From: Kiritimatiellia bacterium
GTDB taxonomy: Bacteria > Verrucomicrobiota > Kiritimatiellia > RFP12 > UBA1067
Direction of reading: 5' to 3'
NCBI GenBank assembly: GCA_024405255.1
Contig: JAKSOY010000053.1
Span: 1 to 20,953 of the forward strand
Length of the DNA: 20,953 nt
Of this stretch, positions 1-7,906 are shown piece by piece (position 1 is the first letter of the stretch; each line of letters starts with the position of its first letter). A model generated the notes under the pieces. The model saw only the letters and a list, made by a program, of their open reading frames with translations. It was not told where the DNA came from and made no database searches. The translations under genes and the position numbers were made by a program.

Positions 1-227
1 TGAATCGATTCACCCATCAGGCGCAGGAGTTCCTTCTGTGTCTCGCAGACACGATCGCGGATGAAACGGACAAAATCCGCCGGGGCGCGACCGGCCTTTT
101 CAAGTGTCGCAATATACTCGGCACGACAGTAGTCTCGTAACGACTTCAGCGTCTCCTTCGGAAACGGACGAAGACGCGCAATTCGCTCGGCGTAGACATC
201 GCAGTCTTTGAATTCCGACTTCTTCAT
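1..227 (-). pseudogene. Probable internally deleted Fic-family gene (partial, runs off window)
   Basis: An open frame of 75 codons begins at ATG 227-225 behind a good GGAGG ribosome site and reaches the window edge without a stop. Residues 15-33 (LRPFPKETLKSLRDY at 19-33) resemble the N-terminus of Fic adenylyltransferases. From residue 35 (RAEYIATLEKA, then FVRFI and ETQKELLRL) it resembles the C-terminal tail of the same family. The usual middle, with SNxxEGNxLT and the catalytic HPFxxGNGR loop, is absent. I read this as an in-frame fusion of the two ends after loss of the core, which could not adenylylate. The resemblance is from memory and moderate. The alternative is an unrelated small protein. 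The gap to the preceding gene is 49 nt. Confidence 0.45.
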
Positions 228-276
228 CAGTCATCCTCCGTAAGGAGACGCTTAAAAATTTGCAACCCCGTACAAT

Positions 277-1125
277 TCAGTCGAGGCCGTGGGACTCTTT
301 GAACTTCACCATGATCTGCAGGAGCATCTGCGAGGGATGTTCGGCGTAGGCCTTGCGCATTTCATCGAGCGCCCGCTGCGCGAAGCGTTCGTCTTTGCGC
401 GCTTCCAGCATCAATGTCTGATAGAGCACCTGACGCAGCTCCTGACGATGCGCGGGCTTGCGTGCGGCGGCAAGACCTTGCACGGACCAATAGAGCGCGC
501 ACGCATAGGGATTCGACCAGTCCTGCTTGCCGTATTCCGCGTCGATGGCGTCCATCTTCGCCTTGTCGAGTCCGAGCGCCGCAAGGTTCCCTTCCTTTAC
601 GCCCTTCTCGTACATTTCCTTCCATTCCGTACGATAGTAGTTGCCCGCCTCGTCGAGCGTACCGCCGAGTTTGAGCAGGAACATCCACGCCAGCTCTTTG
701 TAGAGGACCGGATCCCCCGGATTAAGCCGCAGACCGTCGTCGCGCAGGAGTTTCAATCCCGCCTCCACCCAACGCCAGCGGTCCGCATGCGTGGGCATCA
801 TCACCGACACATTGTACGCAAGATTCCATGCCGTAAACGCCCACACTTCCGGCGTGTGCGGCTCCAAAAACGTCAACCAGGTCGCCAGCTGCGCGAGTTC
901 GGCGTAGCGCCCTTCGTCCTGCAGGCGATCCGCCCGGAACCAGACGACCTCGGCGGCAATCCCGCGGAACCCGCCCAGGCCCGCCACGACCATCTCCGCC
1001 GCAGGAGACGGCGGCACCGTCTCCATCGCCGCCTTGGCCGCGCCGCCGCGCTGACACATCCACCCCCCGGCCGCGCAAACGACCAACGCCGCAAACGGCA
1101 CAAATTTTGTCCAACCAAACTTCAT
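277..1125 (-). CDS. TPR-like membrane-anchored protein of unknown function (PVC-type family)
   Basis: The protein has 282 residues. A hydrophobic segment at about residues 8-24 looks like a signal anchor or uncleaved signal peptide, followed by an Ala/Pro-rich linker. The rest is helical and tetratricopeptide-like: GGFRGIAAEVVWFRADRLQDEGRY at about 51-74 is continued by LATWLTFLEP, VWAFTAWNLAYN and RWRWVEAGLKLLRD. I associate this arrangement with conserved uncharacterised proteins of Verrucomicrobia and Lentisphaerae relatives, where the repeats suggest a scaffolding role; no catalytic motif is visible. ATG 1125-1123 overlaps the ribE stop by 4 nt (ATGA), which supports the start and translational coupling. 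A GGAG lies about 12 nt upstream. Confidence 0.75.
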   Translation of the reverse strand: MKFGWTKFVPFAALVVCAAGGWMCQRGGAAKAAMETVPPSPAAEMVVAGLGGFRGIAAEVVWFRADRLQDEGRYAELAQLATWLTFLEPHTPEVWAFTAWNLAYNVSVMMPTHADRWRWVEAGLKLLRDDGLRLNPGDPVLYKELAWMFLLKLGGTLDEAGNYYRTEWKEMYEKGVKEGNLAALGLDKAKMDAIDAEYGKQDWSNPYACALYWSVQGLAAARKPAHRQELRQVLYQTLMLEARKDERFAQRALDEMRKAYAEHPSQMLLQIMVKFKESHGLD

Positions 1126-1778
1126 AGGAACCCGTTCTCCGCCAGCATTTCCATCGTCACACCGCCCGTTGGCGGCGTCTCCATTTCATCAGCAGCCTGT
1201 TCGGCCCGCCGAATGGCATACTTCCCCAACACATCGCTTTCGAGATTGACCTCGTCGCCCACGCGCACCGTACCGAGGTTCGTCTCAGCAGCCGTCGTGG
1301 GGATGACATCCACCTGCAGCCAGTCGTCGCCGAGGCCGCTCACCGTCAACGACACGCCGTTGACCGCAATGGACCCTTTCATCACCGTGGCCGCCGCGAC
1401 AGCCCGCGGACACGCGATCTTGAGCGCGAAATCACGCCCTTTGGGTATGCGCGCGGCGATTTCGCCGCGCCCGTCGACATGACCCTGCACGACGTGTCCG
1501 CCAAAGCGGTCGCCGGCCTTCATCGCCCGCTCGAGGTTGACCCGAGCGCCCGGCACGAGACCGGCGAGCGTCGTGCGCCGCTCGGTCTCGCCCAGCACAT
1601 CCGCCGTAAAGCGCGTCGCGTTCGCGGCGCACACCGTGAGGCACGCCCCGTTCACCGCCACGCTTTCACCCGGCACGAGCGGTTCGGGCCACGGCTCGAA
1701 TGCAAATTCGAGCACGAGGCCCTGACCGCGCGAGACACGCTTGAGCGTGCCGACCTTCTGGACGAGTCCCGTAAACAT
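1122..1778 (-). CDS. ribE: Riboflavin synthase, alpha subunit
   Basis: This 218-residue protein matches the usual length of riboflavin synthase, which dismutates two 6,7-dimethyl-8-ribityllumazine molecules to riboflavin and a pyrimidinedione in the cytoplasm. It opens with the family signature MFTGLVQKVG and has the two lumazine-binding half-repeats: GESVAVNGACLTV in the N-terminal half and KGSIAVNGVSLTVSGL in the C-terminal half. GGHVVQGHVD lies at the start of the second barrel. Its ATG lies one base after the stop of the GH51 gene and no clear Shine-Dalgarno precedes it, so translation probably depends on re-initiation by ribosomes leaving GH51. No FMN-riboswitch-like leader and no other rib genes are in the window, so this gene is isolated from its pathway. 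Confidence 0.95.
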   Translation of the reverse strand: MFTGLVQKVGTLKRVSRGQGLVLEFAFEPWPEPLVPGESVAVNGACLTVCAANATRFTADVLGETERRTTLAGLVPGARVNLERAMKAGDRFGGHVVQGHVDGRGEIAARIPKGRDFALKIACPRAVAAATVMKGSIAVNGVSLTVSGLGDDWLQVDVIPTTAAETNLGTVRVGDEVNLESDVLGKYAIRRAEQAADEMETPPTGGVTMEMLAENGFL

Positions 1779-1779
1779 C

Positions 1780-4209
1780 TCAACGCGCCAGACGGAACAC
1801 CGTGATCGACAACGGCGGCAGCGTCTCGACGACAGCCCCGTTCTTCACCGTCGCCATCCCGCACGCCTCCTTGAGCGCGTCGCGATCCATCGGCGAATTG
1901 CTGGCGCGCGCGCCCGGACCCGTGAACCACGTCTTCTTCGCCTGCGCAACCGCAGTCCCCGCGAGGGCGATCGTGGCCTCCTGCGGCTGCTCGCTGCAGT
2001 TGACCGCCTTCACGATCACGCTGCCATCCGCATCGCGCACGGCCGAAACCGCGACCGCACGGCACTTGCGCCCGTCCTTCGTACGCATCACACGCGAGGT
2101 CTGCTCGAACGCGAGCACGTCCTTGCCGCGGTTCTCGCTGATAAGCTTCTGCACGTTCCAGCTCGGATTCACGAAGTTGCCGTCCGTCATCGGATAGATG
2201 AGGTTCGGTTTCCACTTCGTGTGGCTCGCATTCGCGAAGAGCGGCGCGTAGGCCGCGAGCTTCACGAGGTCCGCATTGCGCTCGAGGCCGAGCATGAACG
2301 CCGCCTCGCCGATGGCCGCACGCAGGTCGCCCCAGCGGCCGACATCGCGCGTCACCGCATATTCGCCCACGAACACCTCATATTCGCCGCGCGGACGCGT
2401 CTCGTACATCTGCGCACCCGTGGACATGAACCAGTCCGGCGACATATAGTAGTGCTCGTCGCGGATGTGCTGCGGCCGCCCCTTCACCGGGCCGTGCCAC
2501 AGGTCGCTCACGATCTTGATCTCGGGATGGTACTTCTGCAGCGCATCGTGGATGAGCGCATAGCGCGGATGGTAGTTCGGTCCGCCGTTCTCGTTGCCGA
2601 TTTCGACGTACTTGAGATTGAACGGCTTCGGATGGCCGTTCTTCGCGCGCACGGCGCCCCACTTCGAGGTCACCGGACCATTCGCGTACTCGATGCAGTC
2701 GAGCGCGTCCTGCACGAACTCGCCCATCTTGTCGAGCGGCACCACTTCACGATGGCTCATACCGCAGTTAATGCAGAAGAGCGCCTTCGCACCGAGCTCT
2801 TCGCAGAGCACGAGGTATTCGTGGAAGCCGACGCCGTTCGCCGACCAGTAGTTCCAGATGTTCCACTGCGTACGACGGTCCCAGATGGAACCGATCGTCG
2901 TTTTCCAGCGGTAGGCGTCCTTCATCGTGTCGCCTTCCACCCAGCAGCCGCCCGGGAAGCGCACGAAGCTCGGCTTAAGCGCCGCGAGGCGTTCCATCAG
3001 GTCCTTGCGGAAGAGTCCGCTCGTACCGTAGGTGTCCTGCGGGAAGAGCGACACGCAGTCGATCCAGAACGTTCCGCCCTTCTGCGTACGGAACACGAGC
3101 TTCGCCGTCGGATCCGTCGCGTTCGACGTGAGTTCGAGGTTGTAGGTCTTCCAGTCGTCCGTCAGCGCCGGAATCGTCGCCTTCGCGTAGGCCGGGCTGC
3201 CAAGCGATTCAAGCGACACGTCGATCGGACCCACCGCGCCGCGCAGCGCCACCGAGAGGCGGTACTTCGCGCCTTCCTTGACGGCGATGCCGAAGTAGCC
3301 GTCGTTCGCAAGACCGCCGCCCGCCTTCGCCTCGACCCGGCAGTTCTTGCGGTTGAAGCCCGACGGCGTCGAGGGCTTGGCCATGTCGATCGAAAGGTGG
3401 GAACGTCCCACCGGACTCCAATAGCCCAGCGCCATCAGATCCGCCGGATCGTGACGACCCTGACCGTCTTCGAAGCTGCGGTTGCGCACGAGTTCGGCAT
3501 ACACGCCGCCGTCAAGCGACAGGTCGATGTCTTCGAAGAAGATGCCCCACTGGTCTTCCGCCACCGGGAAGCGCACCTTGTTCGCGTCGACCACGATCTT
3601 GTTCGGCTGGTCTTCCAGCACCGTGTCGGGCATCTCGACGTTCGAATGGATCGGCTTGCCGTCCAGCTTCATCGTCACCTGCGTGCCTTTGCACGTCACC
3701 TCGAGGTCATACCAGCGACCCGTCTCGATCTTCGCACCCGCCTTCTTGAGCGGCGTTGCGAAATTGTAGTCGCCCTTCGTCTCGAGCGCATGGCTCTCGT
3801 TGTACCAGCCGCCGTAGTTCGCATAGATGCACTGGGCGGGACTCTGCTCGCGCACGTGGAGGATGAAGCCCTCCTGGCCGGCGAGCTTGCGCGCCTTCAC
3901 CTTGAACGTGTAGTCGCCCCAGGCAGGATCGCCGAACGACAGCGTCGAACCCGCCGTCGCCTTGAGGTCGGTCTGGCGCACCGCGCCGTCTTTGATCTCC
4001 CACGCACCCTCGTTGCCCTTCGTCGAGGTCGCCAGATTCGGCAAACCCTTGAAAAGCACCGTTCCGTCAGGTGCCGTGACGGAAATGTCCTTGAATTCCG
4101 CAGACGTCAACCACGTGTGCAACGCCACACGACCGTGGGGGGCGCCCCAAAGCGCCGTGCCGGCAAGGGCCAAGCCCGCCGCCACCAGAAACTTGACTTT
4201 CAACTTCAT
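1780..4209 (-). CDS. Secreted alpha-L-arabinofuranosidase, GH51 family, with N-terminal LamG/DUF1080-like domain
   Basis: The 809-residue product is predicted to release arabinofuranosyl side chains from plant arabinan or arabinoxylan. Residues 1-23 form a signal peptide (MKLKVKFLVAAGLALAG, then WGAPHG). Residues about 28-195 resemble a concanavalin-like carbohydrate domain. GH51 proper starts at about 220 (WGIFFEDIDLSLDGG, ELVRNRSFED). A CBM4/9-like insert covers about 260-390, followed by FVRFPGGCWVEG (415-426). E540 in EIGNENGG is the likely acid/base and E616 in FVGEYAV the likely nucleophile. I chose ATG 4209-4207 because an AAGGAG site lies just upstream and a signal peptide follows; longer in-frame reading upstream crosses the promoter. 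It heads the operon continuing into ribE. Confidence 0.9.
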   Translation of the reverse strand: MKLKVKFLVAAGLALAGTALWGAPHGRVALHTWLTSAEFKDISVTAPDGTVLFKGLPNLATSTKGNEGAWEIKDGAVRQTDLKATAGSTLSFGDPAWGDYTFKVKARKLAGQEGFILHVREQSPAQCIYANYGGWYNESHALETKGDYNFATPLKKAGAKIETGRWYDLEVTCKGTQVTMKLDGKPIHSNVEMPDTVLEDQPNKIVVDANKVRFPVAEDQWGIFFEDIDLSLDGGVYAELVRNRSFEDGQGRHDPADLMALGYWSPVGRSHLSIDMAKPSTPSGFNRKNCRVEAKAGGGLANDGYFGIAVKEGAKYRLSVALRGAVGPIDVSLESLGSPAYAKATIPALTDDWKTYNLELTSNATDPTAKLVFRTQKGGTFWIDCVSLFPQDTYGTSGLFRKDLMERLAALKPSFVRFPGGCWVEGDTMKDAYRWKTTIGSIWDRRTQWNIWNYWSANGVGFHEYLVLCEELGAKALFCINCGMSHREVVPLDKMGEFVQDALDCIEYANGPVTSKWGAVRAKNGHPKPFNLKYVEIGNENGGPNYHPRYALIHDALQKYHPEIKIVSDLWHGPVKGRPQHIRDEHYYMSPDWFMSTGAQMYETRPRGEYEVFVGEYAVTRDVGRWGDLRAAIGEAAFMLGLERNADLVKLAAYAPLFANASHTKWKPNLIYPMTDGNFVNPSWNVQKLISENRGKDVLAFEQTSRVMRTKDGRKCRAVAVSAVRDADGSVIVKAVNCSEQPQEATIALAGTAVAQAKKTWFTGPGARASNSPMDRDALKEACGMATVKNGAVVETLPPLSITVFRLAR

Positions 4210-4227
4210 TGATTCTCCTTGTTCTTT

Positions 4228-4241
4228 CGTTTCCCCAAACG
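4228..4241 (-). promoter_or_regulatory. Inverted repeat at the predicted GH51 transcription start
   Basis: CGTTT-cccc-AAACG is a perfect 5-bp inverted repeat, extended imperfectly by TTT/AAA on the flanks. It sits at the expected start point of the GH51 mRNA, about 6 nt downstream of the -10 box. It could be an operator or a 5'-end stabilising hairpin; the sequence does not say which. Confidence 0.3.
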
Positions 4242-4246
4242 GAAAG

Positions 4247-4255
4247 ATTATACCA
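4247..4255 (-). promoter_or_regulatory. Extended -10 promoter for GH51-ribE operon
   Basis: The minus strand reads TGGTATAAT, a perfect -10 hexamer (4252-4247) with the TGn extension. The best -35 at 17-bp spacing is only TATTCA (4275-4270), so the extended -10 would carry the promoter. The predicted start near 4240 leaves a leader of about 31 nt. Confidence 0.6.
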
Positions 4256-4286
4256 AAAACTCGCGTCCCTGAATAGCGTTTTGCAG

Positions 4287-4301
4287 ACCGGTTACACCGG
4301 T
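4287..4301. repeat. Paired ACCGGT palindromes upstream of the GH51 promoter
   Basis: ACCGGT-TAC-ACCGGT is two copies of a self-palindromic hexamer 9 bp apart, so the site is both a direct and an inverted repeat. It lies about 12 bp upstream of the weak -35 region, a position suited to an activator. The rest of the 172-bp gap (4210-4381) holds the promoter, an inverted repeat at the start point and a G8 run, with no gene. Confidence 0.3.
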
Positions 4302-4381
4302 ACGTCGTCAATTCCGAACCCTTGTGCGCGGCGACTGAATTACGCGACGGGCCGTACGCATCCCATCTGTCAGGGGGGGGC

Positions 4382-4804
4382 TTATCCGCGCAGCTTCCTG
4401 AGCGTTTCATTGAGGATCGTCGAGCTCGTTCCCTTCGTATAGGGGAAATAGACAACGCGCACGCCGACTGCGGCAAACTTCTTCTCCATCTCTTGCCAAC
4501 GCTCGCTCTTAAACCAATCGTCACCGACGAAGAGCACATCAAAATGCAACTTCTCCCACATCTTGAACTTGTCGAGATCCTCCTGCGGGATCGCCGCATC
4601 GACATACCTGACGGAGCGAACGATTTCCAGGCGTTCTTGAAAAGGTATTACCGCCCGCTTATGCTTGTAGGCGACCAGGTCGTCCACCGATACGCCAACA
4701 ACAAGCTTATCACACAGACCCTTTGCATTCTTCAGCAGATTAAGATGGCCAATGTGAAAAAGGTCATACACACCACTTGTATAGCCAAGTATGGGTTTAC
4801 TCAT
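4382..4804 (-). CDS. tagD: Glycerol-3-phosphate cytidylyltransferase
   Basis: The 140-residue protein has the length of TagD, which makes CDP-glycerol from CTP and glycerol-3-phosphate. GYTSGVYDLFHIGHLNLLK (7-25) carries the HxGH nucleotide-binding motif (H17, H20). FVGDDW (92-97) is the substrate loop, and TKGTSST (123-129) stands for the RTxGISTT motif. Its ATG overlaps the stop of the AsnB-like gene by 4 nt, and GGGAG lies about 8 nt upstream. The two glycerophosphotransferase-like genes upstream are the natural users of its product. Related cytidylyltransferases such as HldE-C share the fold, but length and neighbours favour TagD. No clear terminator follows. Confidence 0.88.
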   Translation of the reverse strand: MSKPILGYTSGVYDLFHIGHLNLLKNAKGLCDKLVVGVSVDDLVAYKHKRAVIPFQERLEIVRSVRYVDAAIPQEDLDKFKMWEKLHFDVLFVGDDWFKSERWQEMEKKFAAVGVRVVYFPYTKGTSSTILNETLRKLRG

Positions 4805-5853
4805 ATCAACTCTCCCTTCTCATAAGCGTTTAGGAACTGTTCCAGGCACCACACGAGCCACTTCTGGTCGCCCGTCATGGTACGCTGACAACCGGGAATG
4901 AACTCGGAACGCTGCGGCCCCGCCCAGTCGGCGAACCACTGCGTTGTGGCGCGCGGCATGGGAATCTTCTCGGGGATCGGAATCGTCGGGTAACGCCGCG
5001 CGAACAGCTCGCGCAGAAGATATTTGGATTCTCCCCGGCGCACACGGGCCAGATCCAACGGTTTCGCCAACCTCATCTGCCCGTACGGCATGCAGGCCTC
5101 CACGCCCGCCAATTCAAAGGCGTGCCTGTATGACCCCGCCGACTCGACACAAAATACCTCACGCAGGAACGTTTCGATGTCAATCACGCCATCCACTCGC
5201 AGATAGCGGCGGTAGACATCTGTCACATCCACAGGTTCGCGCAGAGCACGTGAGGGTAGTACGAACGAGTAACGGTTTCGAAACCCCTCGAGATCCCAAT
5301 CTCGCGACAAAAGTCCGCTCAGTCCGCCGAAGACCCCATCCGCACTCTCACCAAGAACAAGACGATCGAATCCATTCGCCTTCGCCCAACGAGCAGCCTT
5401 CAGCAACTGAACCTCGATCGAATGGAACGGCACACCGTCGAACTTCAACAGTTCGGGCGTCAATTCCTCGAAGTCCTTCCAGTTCATGTCGATCACCTCA
5501 TGATCGAGACCGCAGACACGCGCATACTTGGCCGCCTGATCCGTTTCGTTGATTGCACCCTCCGCCACACAGTGAAAAGTATAGGCCTTGGTGCCACGCG
5601 GAAGATAAGAGGCCAGAATCGCACTGTCGATTCCTCCCGAAAGGAAAATCGCCGTACGCCCAGGAACAAAAAAAGACTCCAGCATTTTTCGAATGACGAC
5701 TTCCACCTCCTCCACCGTATCCACGGGGACGACACCGTCATCCGAACAACGGCGCCAGACCCGGTGTTTCAATCCGGGGAAGAAATTGACGTTCTCATCC
5801 GCAACAAACCGGAAGGCAAGAAAATGGCTCATGCAAAAGTTCTTGTCAATCAT
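4801..5853 (-). CDS. Asparagine-synthetase-like amidotransferase lacking the glutaminase domain
   Basis: The 350-residue protein has the ATP-pyrophosphatase half of AsnB. SGGIDSA (72-78) is the PP-loop, and GESADGVFGG (169-178) replaces the usual GEGADELFGG. Residues about 10-60 are a short non-glutaminase N-terminus with no Cys2 nucleophile, so it would need free ammonia or a partner for nitrogen. The family adenylates a carboxylate and replaces the AMP with an amine. In this setting I infer a sugar acid or amino-acid substituent on the surface glycan rather than free aspartate. The start at 5853 has GGAG about 11 nt upstream, 4 nt after the preceding stop. A second possible start (MSHFLAF, residue 8) has no ribosome site. 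Confidence 0.75.
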   Translation of the reverse strand: MIDKNFCMSHFLAFRFVADENVNFFPGLKHRVWRRCSDDGVVPVDTVEEVEVVIRKMLESFFVPGRTAIFLSGGIDSAILASYLPRGTKAYTFHCVAEGAINETDQAAKYARVCGLDHEVIDMNWKDFEELTPELLKFDGVPFHSIEVQLLKAARWAKANGFDRLVLGESADGVFGGLSGLLSRDWDLEGFRNRYSFVLPSRALREPVDVTDVYRRYLRVDGVIDIETFLREVFCVESAGSYRHAFELAGVEACMPYGQMRLAKPLDLARVRRGESKYLLRELFARRYPTIPIPEKIPMPRATTQWFADWAGPQRSEFIPGCQRTMTGDQKWLVWCLEQFLNAYEKGELI

Positions 5854-5857
5854 GTCA

Positions 5858-7201
5858 TTATTCTCCGCGTATTGATTTCACGATCTCATTAACCGCACAT
5901 TCGGCGGCATGCGGATAGCCACAGCAAATCTCCGAAGCCGAAAGAACATCTCGTGCCTGTTTCATTGGATCATTACCCGCCTTGACCACCTGATCGAGAA
6001 ACGCGCGAATATCCGCCTCGCTGTAGGCTTTGTAGGTATGATCGAGCAGCATTCGCCCAAAAGGAAGGAATTCGCGGCTCTCTGTCTCATGGTCGGCGAG
6101 CAAATAACACTGCGGCCTTCCCGTGTAATAGTATTCTGCCAGAAACGACCCGCAATCGTGGATCAGCGCGTCTGAATTCGCAAACGTCGCGAAATAGTCC
6201 CCGCCCTGCTGGAATTCGACATTGGCAAGCGCCTCCATCGCCGCACGATAGTCAGCCGTCTTCTTCGCACCCCACCACTCTCTCGTCGCCAAACGCGGGA
6301 ACAGCAACGGATGCGGACGAAACACGAACTTCAAATCAGGGTACTCGACCGGCAAACGCAGAAAGAGGTCCGCATACGTGAGAAAAGTCGAAATGCTCAA
6401 TCCGTCATTAACACCCGCTTTCGGCAACGAATGGTGAGGCGCGATGACAACGGTTTTGGAACGGCCTTCCCGTTTGGGCATGAGGGCAAGGCGATCCATT
6501 TTCACATAACCGCTTAAACGCAGAATGTCCTTCAGCAGGGGATTGCGCTCCGCCCAAAGAGCCAGCGTCTGCGGATTCGAGACGAAGTAGCGCCACATCA
6601 ATGAGATTTCGGGCAAGAAGATCGTTCGCCGAACATTCGCCATGAAAAGACCGCTGTACCCGTATGTGACACAGGCAAGGAGCGCGAACCCGCTCAACGT
6701 CTCCGCCGTATAGTCGGGAAACGTCTGGTCGCTATAGACTATCGACGTAAAGATAACATCCGCTCGTCCCTCAAGGCCGACTTTCTGTTTCGTGTCGGGA
6801 TTGTAAAGCGGCTCGACGCGAGAGCCATAACGGGCTGAAAGGACTTTCAGCGTCGTATTCTGGGTCTCTCGCAGGAAGGCCTCGCCCCGCGACACACGCG
6901 GAGCGACGGCAATGAAGGGATCGAAACGCGCATCCTTCAACATGGCCTGAAAGACCGGCTCGGCAGAAAACATCGCCACATCGCACACAAGGAAGCAGAC
7001 CCGAAGCGACTCGCCACGGGCCAGCTTCTCTCGACAGCATCGCTCCTGTTCCCTATAGCGTGCCCGTACAAGGGGAACCATTCGCGCCAGCCACGCCGCA
7101 CGAATACGATCCGCCAGATGCCGTCGTACCCGCCGACGCAACGTGCGCACAGGAATCAACGACGTACCCAATCGAATGAGAAGCTGTAAAACCCTGAACA
7201 T
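5858..7201 (-). CDS. CDP-glycerol glycerophosphotransferase-like protein (TagB/TagF family), copy 1
   Basis: The 447-residue protein resembles the C-terminal GT-B-like catalytic part of TagF/TagB enzymes, which move glycerol-phosphate from CDP-glycerol to a growing chain or sugar. APHHS (254-258), FRPHPLL (294-300) and SDALIHDCGSFLAEY (343-357) are the expected motifs, with His297 and the HDCGS loop likely at the CDP site. The N-terminus (about 1-60) is basic and partly hydrophobic, suiting peripheral inner-membrane attachment. It is a paralogue of the gene at 8834-10177, with identical length. It starts 30 nt after the IspD-like gene, with a weak AAGAGAT ribosome site. The exact donor (CDP-glycerol or another CDP-polyol) cannot be read from sequence. 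Confidence 0.8.
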   Translation of the reverse strand: MFRVLQLLIRLGTSLIPVRTLRRRVRRHLADRIRAAWLARMVPLVRARYREQERCCREKLARGESLRVCFLVCDVAMFSAEPVFQAMLKDARFDPFIAVAPRVSRGEAFLRETQNTTLKVLSARYGSRVEPLYNPDTKQKVGLEGRADVIFTSIVYSDQTFPDYTAETLSGFALLACVTYGYSGLFMANVRRTIFLPEISLMWRYFVSNPQTLALWAERNPLLKDILRLSGYVKMDRLALMPKREGRSKTVVIAPHHSLPKAGVNDGLSISTFLTYADLFLRLPVEYPDLKFVFRPHPLLFPRLATREWWGAKKTADYRAAMEALANVEFQQGGDYFATFANSDALIHDCGSFLAEYYYTGRPQCYLLADHETESREFLPFGRMLLDHTYKAYSEADIRAFLDQVVKAGNDPMKQARDVLSASEICCGYPHAAECAVNEIVKSIRGE

Positions 7202-7231
7202 AACGATTTTTACATCTCTTCCCGAGCCATC

Positions 7232-7879
7232 TTAGAGCGTCATTAGAACTTCCGCAATTTTTATATCATTCGGATGCGTCACCTTCAACACGGTCTCCGT
7301 TGTGAAGGCGTTGTACCCCTTCGCCGCTTCCGGGAACTGAACGACAGGATGCCCATTGGAATGTTCAGGCTTGAAACACGCGCGAATTTCCCTGAACCGG
7401 TAGGCATTGGGGGACTGAATCAGAAAATAATCCTCGCGATCAACCGTTCGCGACGCATACGAGCCAAGGGCATCCGTGATCTTAATCGCCGTCTGCACAT
7501 ACGAGTATTCATCGAGCAACCGAATATACGAATCGATTGTCTGCGGTTTTGTCAACGGGCACGCCGCATTGTTCTCGACGATCTTATCGCAGTCGGGAAA
7601 CTCGCGCGCAATATACTCAAGCGCATTCTTGAAAGAATAGTTGCGCGTTCTGCCTCCACAAACGGTTCGCACGCCGTATTGGCGCGCGATACGCCCATGC
7701 TCAAATTCTTCCGGATTGAGAACGACGATAAAGTCATCGATTGTCTGTGTCGCACGGAAAAGCTCAATTGAATAGGCGATCATTTCCTTCCCGAGGATCT
7801 GACAATATTGTTTAGGGCACTCTCCTCCGAAACGTGTTCCGATTCCACCCGCAAGAACAATTCCAATCGATTTTTCCAT
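7232..7879 (-). CDS. IspD/TarI-like cytidylyltransferase with altered active-site motif
   Basis: The 215-residue nucleotidyltransferase shows the family start VLAGGIGTRFGGECPKQY (8-25), GGRTRNYSF, KITDALGSY, QSPNAYRF, and KVTHPNDIKIAE near the C-terminus. IspD makes CDP-methylerythritol and TarI makes CDP-ribitol. The HDAARP-type motif reads NNAACP here, so the usual metal-binding Asp and the Arg appear replaced by Asn and Cys. With TagD and two glycerophosphotransferases in the same operon, I favour a CDP-activated surface-polymer precursor over isoprenoid synthesis. It is the first full gene after the promoter at 8053-8024 and has AGGAG before ATG 7879. Confidence 0.75.
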   Translation of the reverse strand: MEKSIGIVLAGGIGTRFGGECPKQYCQILGKEMIAYSIELFRATQTIDDFIVVLNPEEFEHGRIARQYGVRTVCGGRTRNYSFKNALEYIAREFPDCDKIVENNAACPLTKPQTIDSYIRLLDEYSYVQTAIKITDALGSYASRTVDREDYFLIQSPNAYRFREIRACFKPEHSNGHPVVQFPEAAKGYNAFTTETVLKVTHPNDIKIAEVLMTL

Positions 7880-7906
7880 AATTATCTCCTGCTTACCGCT
7901 GCCATA

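Noticed and set aside
234..247. Small hairpin covering the ribosome site of the Fic-like gene
   Set aside because: The stem is only 4-5 bp (CTCC/GGAG) and is expected by chance around a GGAGG site.
1741..4212. Long plus-strand open frame antisense to the GH51 gene (and similar ones over 289-1482, 13147-14292, 14319-15299, 15007-16374, 16522-17472, 17513-19285)
   Set aside because: They lie opposite clearly recognised genes in GC-rich DNA, give Arg/His-rich proteins without family motifs, and lack consistent ribosome sites, so they are codon-bias shadows.
4373..4380. Run of eight G residues as a phase-variation tract
   Set aside because: It lies just after the tagD stop and over 110 bp from the next promoter, so slippage would not switch any reading frame.
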